From: Acinetobacter gyllenbergii CIP 110306 = MTCC 11365 | GTDB taxonomy: Bacteria; Pseudomonadota; Gammaproteobacteria; Pseudomonadales; Moraxellaceae | Reading direction: 5' to 3' | Length of the DNA stretch: 64,000 nucleotides | Assembly: GCF_000413855.1 (NCBI RefSeq) | Contig: NZ_ATGG01000024.1 | Coordinates: 42,829-106,828 of the forward strand | Part shown: positions 9,095-17,529 of the stretch, piece after piece | Numbering within the stretch: the stretch's first letter is position 1 | Layout: the number at the start of each line of letters is the position of its first letter | The notes under the pieces: model-generated | The model's input: only the letters and a program-made list of their open reading frames with translations | What the model was told of the DNA's origin: nothing | Databases searched by the model: none | Translations under genes and position numbers: made by a program

Positions 9095-10213
9095 ATGAAA
9101 GTAGGTCTGGTCGGTTGGCGTGGGATGGTTGGTTCTGTCCTGATGCAACGTATGGTTGAAGAGAATGATTTTGCTCATATCGAGCCATTCTATTTCTCTA
9201 CCAGTAATGCAGGTGGCGAAGCACCTTCATTTGGTGGTAAGACTGCCCCAGCACTTATGGATGCAACAGACATTAACAGTCTGAAGCAAATGGATGTCAT
9301 TTTAACCTGTCAAGGTGGTGATTATACCTCTGAAGTTTTCCCTAAACTGAAAGCTGAAGGTTGGAATGGTTACTGGATTGATGCTGCATCTACACTGCGG
9401 ATGGCAGATGATGCAATCATCGTGCTTGATCCAGTCAACTTAAACGTGATCAAAGATGGTTTGGTCAACGGGACTAAAACTTTCGTTGGCGGTAACTGTA
9501 CCGTTTCATTGATGTTGATGGGCTTAGGTTCACTGTTCCAAAACAATTTAGTGGAATGGGCGACGTCAATGACCTATCAAGCAGCGTCTGGTGCGGGTGC
9601 GCAGAACATGCGTGAGCTGATCACTGGCATGGGTTATTTGTATAACAATACTCAAGCATTATTGGATGACCCTAAATCTGCAATTCTTGATATTGACCGT
9701 CAAATCGCAGAATTACAACGTGGCGAAGGCTTCCCGAAAGCAAACTTTGGCGTGCCATTGGCGGGTTCATTGATTCCGTATATCGACAAACAACTCGAAA
9801 GCGGTCAATCGAAAGAAGAATGGAAAGGTCAGGTTGAAACCAACAAGATCTTGGGTAACCAGCAAATTGTGCCGATTGATGGTCACTGTGTACGTATTGG
9901 TGCAATGCGTTGCCACTCTCAAGCAATCACATTGAAACTGAAAAAAGATGTGCCACTTGATGAAATCGAAGACATGATTCGCAACTCAAGCCAATGGGCA
10001 AAAGTGGTTCCAAATACACGCGAAGCATCAATGACTGATCTGACCCCAGTTGCAGTCACAGGGACTTTAACTGTTCCTGTCGGCCGTTTACGTAAACTGA
10101 ATATGGGTAAAGAATACCTCGGTGCATTTACTGTAGGTGACCAATTACTTTGGGGCGCTGCTGAGCCATTACGTCGTATGCTCCGTATTCTAGTTGAATA
10201 TAAGAACGCCTAA
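9095..10213 (+). CDS. asd: Aspartate-semialdehyde dehydrogenase
   Basis: 372 residues. It catalyses the NADPH-dependent reduction of aspartyl phosphate to aspartate semialdehyde, the branch point to lysine, diaminopimelate, threonine and methionine. The N-terminal dinucleotide loop is [14 protein letters not shown], and the nucleophile Cys is in [14 protein letters not shown] near residue 135. [14 protein letters not shown] and the C-terminal [10 protein letters not shown] are typical of the gammaproteobacterial enzyme. The ATG at 9095 is preceded by GAGG at 9082-9085; an upstream in-frame start would add 23 unrelated residues. It is followed by the fimV genes, an order also seen, as I recall it, in Pseudomonas. 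Confidence 0.96.
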   Translation: MKVGLVGWRGMVGSVLMQRMVEENDFAHIEPFYFSTSNAGGEAPSFGGKTAPALMDATDINSLKQMDVILTCQGGDYTSEVFPKLKAEGWNGYWIDAASTLRMADDAIIVLDPVNLNVIKDGLVNGTKTFVGGNCTVSLMLMGLGSLFQNNLVEWATSMTYQAASGAGAQNMRELITGMGYLYNNTQALLDDPKSAILDIDRQIAELQRGEGFPKANFGVPLAGSLIPYIDKQLESGQSKEEWKGQVETNKILGNQQIVPIDGHCVRIGAMRCHSQAITLKLKKDVPLDEIEDMIRNSSQWAKVVPNTREASMTDLTPVAVTGTLTVPVGRLRKLNMGKEYLGAFTVGDQLLWGAAEPLRRMLRILVEYKNA

Positions 10214-10232
10214 GCAAAAATCCCTAAAAATC

Positions 10233-10262
10233 AAAAGCCGATCACATTTGATCGGCTTTTTT
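10233..10262 (+). terminator. Intrinsic terminator of asd
   Basis: AAAAGCCGATCA pairs with TGATCGGCTTTT around CATT, and the T tract continues beyond it. Confidence 0.9.
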
Positions 10263-10354
10263 CTTGCGATGAACGATGAATAATTTACAATTCATTTACA
10301 TCACGGTAATGTATACTTTTTCCAGACGATAACATCACTTTTTCATGGATCGAG

Positions 10355-11818
10355 ATGACTGTTTATAACAAATTAAAAATTGCCATTTTAGCCATCATTT
10401 CTTCGCAACACCTTTATGCAATTACGCTTGATCCAATTCAAATCCAGTCTGCACCCGGCGAACTTTTGTATGCAGAAATGAGCTTTCATCAGGCAGATGC
10501 CAACTCCAAATTAGATGTGAGTTTAGCAACGCCTGAAGATTTACTGATGCTAGGCGCGGCACACCAGCCACCATCCAGCCTGAATTTTTTTACCCGTCGA
10601 AATAACCAAGGTGAAGGGGTTATCGTCATTACTTCATCCCGTCCAATAACGGATGCTGAGCTAAATATTATTTTAAAAATTCAGGAAGACGGCGCATCTC
10701 ATCTAAAGCATATTCGTCAACCCATGCGTCAAATTGCCAAAGCACCGATCGCAAAGAATGCCAATGAACAATCATTGACACCCAAATTTATTGTCAGTGA
10801 AAAAGATATCGCTTTAAACCTACCTGAAAGTACCCGCTTTAATGTTGTGAATCCAAATCCGCAGCCACAGAATTTAAAACAAGAAACGCTGTTGAATGCA
10901 CCTTTTACGCTGCCACCTGTCTTAGAAACATCAAAACCAAATTCGACAGCAACAGCCGCCAGTGCAGTTGCAATTGCTGCACCAGTTAAAGTAGAGGCTG
11001 TAACCACTGCTGCTCCCCCATCACAGCCCGTAACACCCGTCGCTGATACTGTAAAACAGCCGCTAGCGGCAACTCCAATGAAACAGGAAGATGCTCAAAC
11101 TGCGAATGCGACGACCAGCACCAAGCAAAATGCGGCATTGGATGAGGAATTAAAAGTAGCTGAGCTTAAACCGATCGAAACCAAAGAAAAAACTAAAACA
11201 CAGGAACAAGTTCAAGAAACGGTTCAGGCCACCAAGAAAAAGCCTGCTACAAATTCAGCGCCAAGCAATGACAAGCCTCAACAGCATTTGGTGCAACGCA
11301 ATGAATCTTTATGGAGTATTGCGCAACGAATTGCGGGACAAACACAACAGCCTGTTGCTCAGGTCATGAATCAGATTAAAGCACAAAATGAACACGCCTT
11401 TATTGGGGGAAATGCCAATCGACTCAGACAAGGCTCTCATTTAAACTTTAATCTTACAGCAACGTCGGTACAGCAAAATAAAAATACCCAGCAAATTGCG
11501 GCGCAAACACAACGTCCGACCACTGGAAAAACGAAATATCGTTTGCAACAAGCTGAAATGTCTCTGGTGGCTGAAAGTCATCAAGATTCCAGTACAGGAA
11601 GTGCCAAGAAAGACACATTACAGCAAAAAACCAGTGCTGACTTATCATTAAAAGTTATGACAGCACGAGAAAAAACCGTTACATTACAAAGAAACGTAAC
11701 ACAGTTAGAATTGGCACTACGTCACAAGGAACAACGTATTCAGCTGTTGAATGCACGGCTTGCCGAACTGCAAGATCAGTTGAAAGCGCAACAGGACACT
11801 AAAAAGCCAACACGCTAG
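10355..11818 (+). CDS. fimV: FimV N-terminal (periplasmic) half, separate gene
   Basis: A 487-residue secreted protein matching the periplasmic half of FimV, the polar hub protein that organises type IV pili and twitching. It has a signal peptide (cleavage after about residue 22), then the FimV N-terminal domain (ITLDPIQIQSAPGELLYAEMSF...DAELNIILKI). A long Ala/Pro/Thr/Gln linker (about 150-305) precedes a LysM-like peptidoglycan-binding domain (LVQRNESLWSIAQRIAG, about 309-368) and a C-terminal heptad coiled coil (about 431-482). Pseudomonas FimV continues into a membrane helix and a cytoplasmic half. Here the frame ends with TAG right after the coiled coil, and the rest is the next gene. 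Confidence 0.85.
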   Translation: MTVYNKLKIAILAIISSQHLYAITLDPIQIQSAPGELLYAEMSFHQADANSKLDVSLATPEDLLMLGAAHQPPSSLNFFTRRNNQGEGVIVITSSRPITDAELNIILKIQEDGASHLKHIRQPMRQIAKAPIAKNANEQSLTPKFIVSEKDIALNLPESTRFNVVNPNPQPQNLKQETLLNAPFTLPPVLETSKPNSTATAASAVAIAAPVKVEAVTTAAPPSQPVTPVADTVKQPLAATPMKQEDAQTANATTSTKQNAALDEELKVAELKPIETKEKTKTQEQVQETVQATKKKPATNSAPSNDKPQQHLVQRNESLWSIAQRIAGQTQQPVAQVMNQIKAQNEHAFIGGNANRLRQGSHLNFNLTATSVQQNKNTQQIAAQTQRPTTGKTKYRLQQAEMSLVAESHQDSSTGSAKKDTLQQKTSADLSLKVMTAREKTVTLQRNVTQLELALRHKEQRIQLLNARLAELQDQLKAQQDTKKPTR

Positions 11819-11879
11819 GTTGCGAGAATATTCTCATAAATTTGCATAAAAGCGGCTCTATCTTTAAGGGGTATAGATC

Positions 11880-13136
11880 ATGTCAACTATAATCATTGTA
11901 CTGCTGGTCATTGTACTGATTGTCGCCATCGTTTTAAAAAAACGTGAAAGCAATCAAGCCAATGCTGCACCGAAAAAAGGTGCCAGCAAAACGGCAAAAA
12001 AAGCAGCGACACGATCTGCTTCACGAACCACATTAGTCCGTGAGGAACAGGAATATGCCCCTCCAACCACGACTGAAATTTCTGAAAGTTTGCGCCAGAA
12101 ACTTGAACAACAAATTCAAAACGGTAATTTCCAGTCTGCCGAAGCACAAATCAATCAGGCCCTAAAGCAAGATAACGCTCAACACGAACTGTATCTGTAT
12201 TTACTTGATATTCATTTAAAGCAAAAAGATGATTTGGCGATTGATCAATTGATCAAACATATCCATGCCTTGAAACTGGAAGATATTGCTCAAGCAGCTG
12301 AAGCCAAACATCGTGAATACGAGCAGAATAAACAACCTGATTCCATTGATTTTAATTTAACATCTCATCATTTTCAGCAAACGCCTGTAACAGCTGAGCC
12401 TCAAACTCAAAACAATGTTGCAGACTTTGATGCACTGGTTCAAACGCCAACAGCACAAACATTTGATGACTTGCAATCAGAATATGCGGCATCTGCAGAA
12501 GAAACAAAACCTGTAGAAACCGCTCCTGAAGTTCAGCCTTTAGACTTTAATTTCTCGTTTGAGCAGAAGCCGACTCCTGAAGCTGCACCTGCCCCAGTTG
12601 AAACACCTGAGAGCAAAGAACAGCCTCCACTTGAGTTTTCATTTAACTTAGAACCAACAACGCCGCCAAGTATTGAAGAAGCAAAAGTTGAAGAGGCAAA
12701 ACCAGCGCTTGACTTTAACTTTACCAACTTAGAAGTTGCGTCTCAACCGATTGAAGAAAAAGCACCGGTAGAAGAAACGGCACCAAGCCTAGATTTTAAC
12801 TTTGAACCTACAGTAGCAAAAACTGAACAACCTACGTCACTTGAAACCGCAGCGTTTTCATTTGATGTTGCTGAACCTGCCGCAGTTGAAACATCACCTG
12901 AGCCGACCGCTCCTGTTACTGCACCGTCAATAACGATTGCGATTCATGACCCATTGGTACAGTCTTTCCCTGATCTACAACAGCTTGATGAAGCCCAGCT
13001 GAATTTAGAGCTTGCAGAGCAGTATATTGAACTAGGTGCCTATGATTCTGCACGTGAGTTGTTAAAAAACAATCAGGCATTCAATGCAGAACAACAACAA
13101 CGTTCAGAAAATTTACTGAATAAAATAGCTTCCTGA
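11880..13136 (+). CDS. FimV C-terminal half: membrane helix, TPR-like region, FimV C-terminal domain
   Basis: 418 residues beginning with a membrane helix (about 3-20: IIIVLLVIVLIVAIVL) followed by basic residues, giving an N-out/C-in anchor. Next come a TPR-like region (about 70-140), an acidic Pro/Glu-rich linker and the conserved FimV C-terminal domain (DEAQLNLELAEQYIELGAYDSARELL, about 375-418). It has its own ribosome-binding site (AAGGGG, 11867-11872) and is in a different frame from the preceding gene, 61 bases downstream. Together the two genes reproduce the full FimV layout. The linker holds repeated Asp-Phe-Asn-Phe-type motifs. Likely role: polar scaffold for type IV pili; this is inferred. 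Confidence 0.83.
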   Translation: MSTIIIVLLVIVLIVAIVLKKRESNQANAAPKKGASKTAKKAATRSASRTTLVREEQEYAPPTTTEISESLRQKLEQQIQNGNFQSAEAQINQALKQDNAQHELYLYLLDIHLKQKDDLAIDQLIKHIHALKLEDIAQAAEAKHREYEQNKQPDSIDFNLTSHHFQQTPVTAEPQTQNNVADFDALVQTPTAQTFDDLQSEYAASAEETKPVETAPEVQPLDFNFSFEQKPTPEAAPAPVETPESKEQPPLEFSFNLEPTTPPSIEEAKVEEAKPALDFNFTNLEVASQPIEEKAPVEETAPSLDFNFEPTVAKTEQPTSLETAAFSFDVAEPAAVETSPEPTAPVTAPSITIAIHDPLVQSFPDLQQLDEAQLNLELAEQYIELGAYDSARELLKNNQAFNAEQQQRSENLLNKIAS

Positions 13137-13154
13137 ATTTGATCAGTCTAATAT

Positions 13155-13180
13155 AAGCAGTCTCTCAGGCTGCTTTTTTT
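13155..13180 (+). terminator. Possible terminator after fimV C-terminal gene
   Basis: AAGCAG and CTGCTT pair around a 9-base loop, followed by T7 that runs directly into the next ATG at 13181. Confidence 0.55.
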
Positions 13181-14149
13181 ATGATGAAAACAATCGCTTT
13201 AATTTATATGGGTGGGACGTTTGGTTGTATTGGCGAACCCTTGATGCCAATGCCTGAACAGGATTTTTTGCCTTTATTAGCGAAGGTGATTCCAGCACAT
13301 TTACAGGTTGAATGTTTTGCTGCGACCAGCATTAAAGACAGCAGTGCCTGTACCGCAACCGATTGGTTGCAATTGGTACAACAAATCCAACAATTACAAC
13401 TCAATGGCTTTCAGCATTTTGTCATCATTCATGGGACAGACACCTTAAGCTATGCTGCTGCAACACTGGCACGTTTTTTAGGCCATTCTTGCCATGCCAT
13501 CATTACGGGCAGCCAATACCCATTATTGAATATTGAAGGCAACGATACCCGTGAATTCACCGATGCAATTGGTAATCTGTATTTAGCACTGGAGCAAGTG
13601 CTTGCCTTACCGAGTGGTGTTTATCTTGCCTTCCATGAGCAAGTCTTTCATGCACAAAGTACTTTAAAAGCCCATACCACTGAATTAGATGCTTTTGTTG
13701 GCATCAAAGCAGACCAGCGCTGTGACACGACTGCAGATGCGCTTATTGTCCAAAATCAACAGATTGATCAAGCCGCTCAACTCAGTGTCTTGAATTTGAT
13801 GTTGCAGCCGATTGCGAAACAACAATTTATTTTGCAGTTAAACAATCTTCTGCTTAGCCCACCCGATTTCTTGATTCTGCAAGGCTTTGGTACTGGCAAT
13901 ATTGCGGTGAATGATGAAATTCTGGCGATTTTTGAACAACTTTATCAAAAACAATGTTTGCCGATTATTAGTACGCAAGTGACCTTTGGGCAAATTGACC
14001 AACGCTATGCTGTCAGTTCATGGATTCAATCCGCCAAAGTTTTAGTCAATGATTGTCATAGCCATGCCGATTTATATGCAAAAGTCTTGCAAATGTATTT
14101 AAAATATCCGACCCACGAACAGTGGTTCGAACATTGGCATCAACATTAA
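13181..14149 (+). CDS. Asparaginase family protein
   Basis: 322 residues. L-asparaginases hydrolyse asparagine to aspartate and ammonia. The first catalytic signature is MGGTFGCIGEP with the nucleophilic Thr near residue 13, in place of the more usual TGGTIA. The second is the conserved HGTDTLSYAAATLARFLG near residue 86, followed by ITGSQYPL and DTREFTDAIGNLYLA. Length suits the type I (cytoplasmic) group, and there is no signal peptide. ATG at 13181 or 13184 follows a T tract with no visible Shine-Dalgarno sequence, so initiation may be weak or upstream-coupled. It sits between fimV and truA, with truA 15 bases downstream. Confidence 0.85.
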   Translation: MMKTIALIYMGGTFGCIGEPLMPMPEQDFLPLLAKVIPAHLQVECFAATSIKDSSACTATDWLQLVQQIQQLQLNGFQHFVIIHGTDTLSYAAATLARFLGHSCHAIITGSQYPLLNIEGNDTREFTDAIGNLYLALEQVLALPSGVYLAFHEQVFHAQSTLKAHTTELDAFVGIKADQRCDTTADALIVQNQQIDQAAQLSVLNLMLQPIAKQQFILQLNNLLLSPPDFLILQGFGTGNIAVNDEILAIFEQLYQKQCLPIISTQVTFGQIDQRYAVSSWIQSAKVLVNDCHSHADLYAKVLQMYLKYPTHEQWFEHWHQH

Positions 14150-14164
14150 TTCTGAGGTTAGAAC

Positions 14165-14962
14165 ATGCAACGTTATGCAATCGGTATTGAATTTTGCGGT
14201 ACTCAATACCGTGGTTGGCAAACCCAACAGGCTGGCGTTATCACTGTTCAGGAAACCCTAGAAAAAGTGCTAAGTCGTATTGCCAATCAACCGATTATGT
14301 TACATGGTGCTGGCCGAACTGACGCAGGCGTACATGCGACCAATATGGTGGCGCATTTCGACACTGAGGCTATTCGCCCAGAGCAAGGTTGGATTCGTGG
14401 CGCCAACAGTCAACTGCCCAAAGATATTTCAATCCAATGGATTAAATGCATGGATGAAAATTTTCATGCACGCTTTAAAGCAGTGGCTCGCCGTTATCGC
14501 TATGTGGTGTATAACGCTCCGACTCGCCCAGCCTTACTACATAAGCAGGTCACCCATCTTTATCAAACCCTTGATGTGCAAAAGATGATTGCCGCGGCAG
14601 CAAAATTTGAGGGTACGCATAATTTTGAAACTTTCCGCGCTGCAGCCTGTCAATCCAATCAGCCAGTACGCCATGTAAAACACTGCCGCTTATTTGAACA
14701 TGGGCGCTATCTGGTCTTAGACATTCAGGCAGATGGCTTCTTGCATCATATGGTGCGTAATATCATGGGCTGCCTGCTTGAAATTGGGCAAGGTCTGTAT
14801 GAAATCGACCATATTGATACCATGTTTGCCGCAGAAGATCGTACCGCTGCAGGTATTACCGCGCCACCTGATGGTTTATATTTTATTCAGTCTTATTATC
14901 CTGATGAATTCGACTTACCTCAGCTACCTTTAGGGCCACACTGGTTGAATTTAGCTGAATAA
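14165..14962 (+). CDS. truA: tRNA pseudouridine(38-40) synthase
   Basis: 265 residues, normal for TruA, which isomerises uridines 38-40 in the anticodon stem of many tRNAs. The catalytic Asp is in the conserved GAGRTDAGVHA near residue 53. RYRYVVYNAPTRPAL, FEGTHNFETFRAAACQ and the C-terminal GFLHHMVRNIMGCLLEIG are also family signatures. The start at 14165 follows GAGG at 14153-14156. It is probably co-transcribed with the asparaginase gene, and a strong terminator follows. Confidence 0.96.
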   Translation: MQRYAIGIEFCGTQYRGWQTQQAGVITVQETLEKVLSRIANQPIMLHGAGRTDAGVHATNMVAHFDTEAIRPEQGWIRGANSQLPKDISIQWIKCMDENFHARFKAVARRYRYVVYNAPTRPALLHKQVTHLYQTLDVQKMIAAAAKFEGTHNFETFRAAACQSNQPVRHVKHCRLFEHGRYLVLDIQADGFLHHMVRNIMGCLLEIGQGLYEIDHIDTMFAAEDRTAAGITAPPDGLYFIQSYYPDEFDLPQLPLGPHWLNLAE

Positions 14963-14963
14963 T

Positions 14964-14996
14964 AAAAGGCCTTATCACTGTGATAAGGCCTTTTTT
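14964..14996. terminator. Strong bidirectional terminator
   Basis: GGCCTTATCAC-TG-TGATAAGGCC (14968-14990) flanked by A4 and T6. It is shared by truA and the convergent AraC gene. Confidence 0.92.
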
Positions 14997-15008
14997 ATTT
15001 GCAACCAA

Positions 15009-16016
15009 TTAACGTTGTTTACGCTTGCGATATTCAACAGGCGTTTCATTGGTCCAGCGCTTAAAGGCGCGATAGAAGGTACTTGGTTCAGAGAAACCCG
15101 TTAAATACACAATACGTTCTACACTTTCATTGGTATTTGCTAATAGCTTTTTCGCTAAACGGCAACGATAATCCGAAAGAATTTGCTGGAAGCTGGTATT
15201 GGCTTCGCTGAGCTGGGTTCTTAAACGACGTGGCGTGATATTCAACTGTGCCGCCACTGTCTCCAATGTGGTTTCACCACTTTCAAGAGTTGAACCAATG
15301 GCACGGCGCACTTCACCCACTAAATCATAACGTGCTAGTTCTTGTAATTTTTCAATCGCCAATTGCTCATGCAATTGCAATAACTCAGGTTCTGCTTGCC
15401 ATAACGGATAATCCAGTACAGCGGCATCAAAATAAAGACGGGTTTCTTTTTGCCCCAGGCTCACTGGACAACCATAGACTCTAAAGTATTCGTCATCAGC
15501 AGCACCCTCATTGAAGTTAAAATCAATATAAATTGGGTGAAACTGACCTTCAGTAATAAATTTAAAGAAACGTAAAATGCCTGACATGGCACATTCAGAG
15601 AAATGACGGTTAACTAAATTATCTGGCCAATACTGTTCGCCATTGCTTAAATAGCAGCGACCATCTTCAATCACCAGTTTGGCGTCAAAAGCATCACTGA
15701 TCAGACGTTGATAGGCCAAAGCACGCTTCAAGCCTTCGCCAAAGGTTTCACTGCTGATAAAGAGATGTTCAATGACTTGACCACGATATAACGGTAAATG
15801 CTCACCCAGATGTAGCCCAATATCAGGATCATTACTGACATCCTGTGCAGCAATCCAAAATGCATTTTGTGCACTTAACGGCGTTCTTGCATTGGTATCC
15901 ACCTGATTTAATGCTACACCGGCCTTTGTTAAAATCTCTTCAGTTGGTAATCCTGCTTTACGAATTGCCTGATAACCAAAGCGCAATACAACTGATGCAT
16001 CTGTTAGCTGACCCAC
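15009..16016 (-). CDS. AraC-family transcriptional regulator
   Basis: 335 residues. The N-terminal about 200 residues match the 'arabinose-binding-like' sensor domain of OruR/GliR-type AraC regulators (LGEHLPLYRGQVIEHLFISSETFGEGLKRALAYQRLISDAFDAKL). The C-terminal about 100 residues hold two helix-turn-helix units; the second ends in YLTGFSEPSTFYRAFKRWTNETPVEYRKR, the classic AraC signature. Target genes and ligand cannot be read from the sequence. The gene is convergent with truA and divergent from infA. Confidence 0.9.
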   Translation of the reverse strand: MGQLTDASVVLRFGYQAIRKAGLPTEEILTKAGVALNQVDTNARTPLSAQNAFWIAAQDVSNDPDIGLHLGEHLPLYRGQVIEHLFISSETFGEGLKRALAYQRLISDAFDAKLVIEDGRCYLSNGEQYWPDNLVNRHFSECAMSGILRFFKFITEGQFHPIYIDFNFNEGAADDEYFRVYGCPVSLGQKETRLYFDAAVLDYPLWQAEPELLQLHEQLAIEKLQELARYDLVGEVRRAIGSTLESGETTLETVAAQLNITPRRLRTQLSEANTSFQQILSDYRCRLAKKLLANTNESVERIVYLTGFSEPSTFYRAFKRWTNETPVEYRKRKQR

Positions 16017-16184
16017 GCAGTGCCCTTCCCTGTAGATACGTTATTATGACAATGAACAACAATTTTAGATTAACGTTGATTGACCAAACTGACAACAATA
16101 TTCTGCTTATTTTGTTAAAAAAATTCCAAGATTGTCTGACAGTTTCTTTCGGTTAATATCTGACAGCCTCTCACCGACTTGATC

Positions 16185-16213
16185 TTGTAAATTTTAAATA
16201 AATTGACTATAAT
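16185..16213 (+). promoter_or_regulatory. Sigma-70-type promoter of infA
   Basis: -35 TTGTAA (16185-16190), a 17-base spacer, and a perfect -10 TATAAT (16208-16213), 33 bases before the infA ATG. The short leader contains an AGGTAGG ribosome-binding site. Confidence 0.75.
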
Positions 16214-16245
16214 TTGCGCCTTCCCAATTTGATCTCAGGTAGGCT

Positions 16246-16467
16246 ATGGCCAATAAAGAGGAACTCATTGAGTTCGAAGGCGTTGTCACCGAAACGCTTC
16301 CTAATACGATGTTCCGTGTACGTTTAGAAAACGGTCACGAAGTTATTGCTCACATTTCTGGTAAAATGCGTAAACACTATATTCGTATTTTGACAGGTGA
16401 CAGTGTTAAAGTTGAAATGACGCCTTATGATTTGACGAAGGGTCGTATCACTTATCGTGCACGCTAA
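16246..16467 (+). CDS. infA: Translation initiation factor IF-1
   Basis: 73 residues, a single S1/OB-fold protein: [48 protein letters not shown] and the end [10 protein letters not shown] are nearly the universal IF-1 sequence. It binds the ribosomal A site during initiation. It is a stand-alone gene with its own promoter and a terminator shared with the convergent gene downstream. Confidence 0.98.
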   Translation: MANKEELIEFEGVVTETLPNTMFRVRLENGHEVIAHISGKMRKHYIRILTGDSVKVEMTPYDLTKGRITYRAR

Positions 16468-16484
16468 GTCAGATTAGTGAATGC

Positions 16485-16512
16485 AAAAAAGCCACATTAT
16501 GTGGCTTTTTTT
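16485..16512. terminator. Bidirectional terminator of infA
   Basis: A6-GCCACATTATGTGGC-T7: a short perfect stem at 16491-16505. Confidence 0.9.
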
Positions 16513-16529
16513 ATTGCTCATGCGAACGT

Positions 16530-16901
16530 TTATTCACTCAGGCGTGTCGTTTTACAGCCCACTGTCTGACATTCACGGATACGCTCTTGCAACCAGTTGT
16601 TGCGTTCTTGCGTTGCATTCAATTGGCATTGCACATAAACCGTACTTTTGGAGTCATCACTACACTCTGCATCACGATGGCGAATCCACGCCAGTTGTGA
16701 TTTTTTCAAAATTTTTTGTTGTGTATCACTCAGTTGTTTGCGTAATTGCTGATAGTTTTTATTTAAATCAGCATCTGCACTAGCAAAAATTTTATTGGTG
16801 CAGTAGATATCATCATAAGTATTACGGGCATTTTCGCAGTTATCAGCATAGCTCAAAGTTGCCATTGCCCCACAGATCAAGCCAAATATTATTTTGCGCA
16901 T
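16530..16901 (-). CDS. LprI-like (DUF1311) secreted protein
   Basis: 123 residues with a signal peptide (MRKIIFGLICGAMATLSYA) and a mature domain with Cys in NCENARNTYDDIYC, DAECSDD, VQCQ and ECQTVGC. The core DADLNKNYQQLRKQLSDTQQKILKKSQLAWIRHRDAEC is the hallmark of the DUF1311/LprI N-terminal family, some members of which inhibit lysozyme. I set the start at the ATG at 16901, because the upstream alternative is TTG and lies before the signal peptide. It is probably periplasmic. The lysozyme-inhibitor role is only a family-level possibility. Confidence 0.82.
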   Translation of the reverse strand: MRKIIFGLICGAMATLSYADNCENARNTYDDIYCTNKIFASADADLNKNYQQLRKQLSDTQQKILKKSQLAWIRHRDAECSDDSKSTVYVQCQLNATQERNNWLQERIRECQTVGCKTTRLSE

Positions 16902-17076
16902 GAAGTTGTCCAAATCGCTTAATTATCATCATTATCTAAGCATATTTTTCTGGGCTTGAACATTGCCCAAAAGTAGACAAGATTGTATCTTTTTAGCAAT
17001 TCACAGAAATGCTCTCGACACTCCTGCACTTTTGCCATTGAATAAAAAAAGATCAAAAAGATAAAGGATGATCATA

Positions 17077-17475
17077 ATGAAAAATTATAAGTATCTGTTG
17101 TTCTGTACACTTCTCGGTTTACAAGCTTGTGCGACATCAAAGCAGCCAAATATAAGCCTGCCCGACTATCTAAAGCAGTTTATTGGGCAATCTGCGAACA
17201 CCATCCAGCAACAGCTCGACTTAAAACCCTTAGGTTTCCAAACATTAGCCCGACCAGTTAAGCAAAATAATCAACTGATTTATACCGTGATTCGTCCCAT
17301 CCGTATCCCAATTCCGATAGCACAATCAACCGAACTTGGCGCTCAGAATATTCCGATTCAAAGTGCTGGCAATGCAGGCAGTGCTTATGATCTGAACTTA
17401 AAATGCCATATTATTTTTGAGCTTGATCAGCAACAAATCGCACGATCTATTCGTTATGAAGGTAAAGCCTGCTAA
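17077..17475 (+). CDS. Small lipoprotein, function unknown
   Basis: 132 residues. The signal peptide ends in LGLQAC, a lipobox with Cys near residue 18. The mature part starts with a segment resembling small outer-membrane lipoproteins that precede a helix-loop (LPDYLKQFIGQSANTIQQQLDLKPLGF), then a Pro/Ile-rich middle (RPIRIPIPIAQS) and two C-terminal Cys. ATG at 17077 is preferred to the one at 17068 because AAAGGA at 17062-17067 is correctly spaced only for the former. No family is recognised. It converges on leuB. Confidence 0.72.
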   Translation: MKNYKYLLFCTLLGLQACATSKQPNISLPDYLKQFIGQSANTIQQQLDLKPLGFQTLARPVKQNNQLIYTVIRPIRIPIPIAQSTELGAQNIPIQSAGNAGSAYDLNLKCHIIFELDQQQIARSIRYEGKAC

Positions 17476-17490
17476 TCAAAGCAATAAAAA

Positions 17491-17515
17491 AACGCAGCTA
17501 TTGCTGCGTTTTTTT
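17491..17515. terminator. Bidirectional terminator between lipoprotein gene and leuB
   Basis: AACGCAGC-TATT-GCTGCGTT with A7 before and T after; it ends the plus-strand lipoprotein gene and the minus-strand leu cluster. Confidence 0.9.
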
Positions 17516-17529
17516 ATAGACTTCAGTGC

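Noticed and set aside
11819..11879. Frameshift explaining the split FimV
   Set aside because: The second gene has its own ribosome-binding site and a correct N-terminal membrane helix; there is no residual similarity of a joined frame in the gap.
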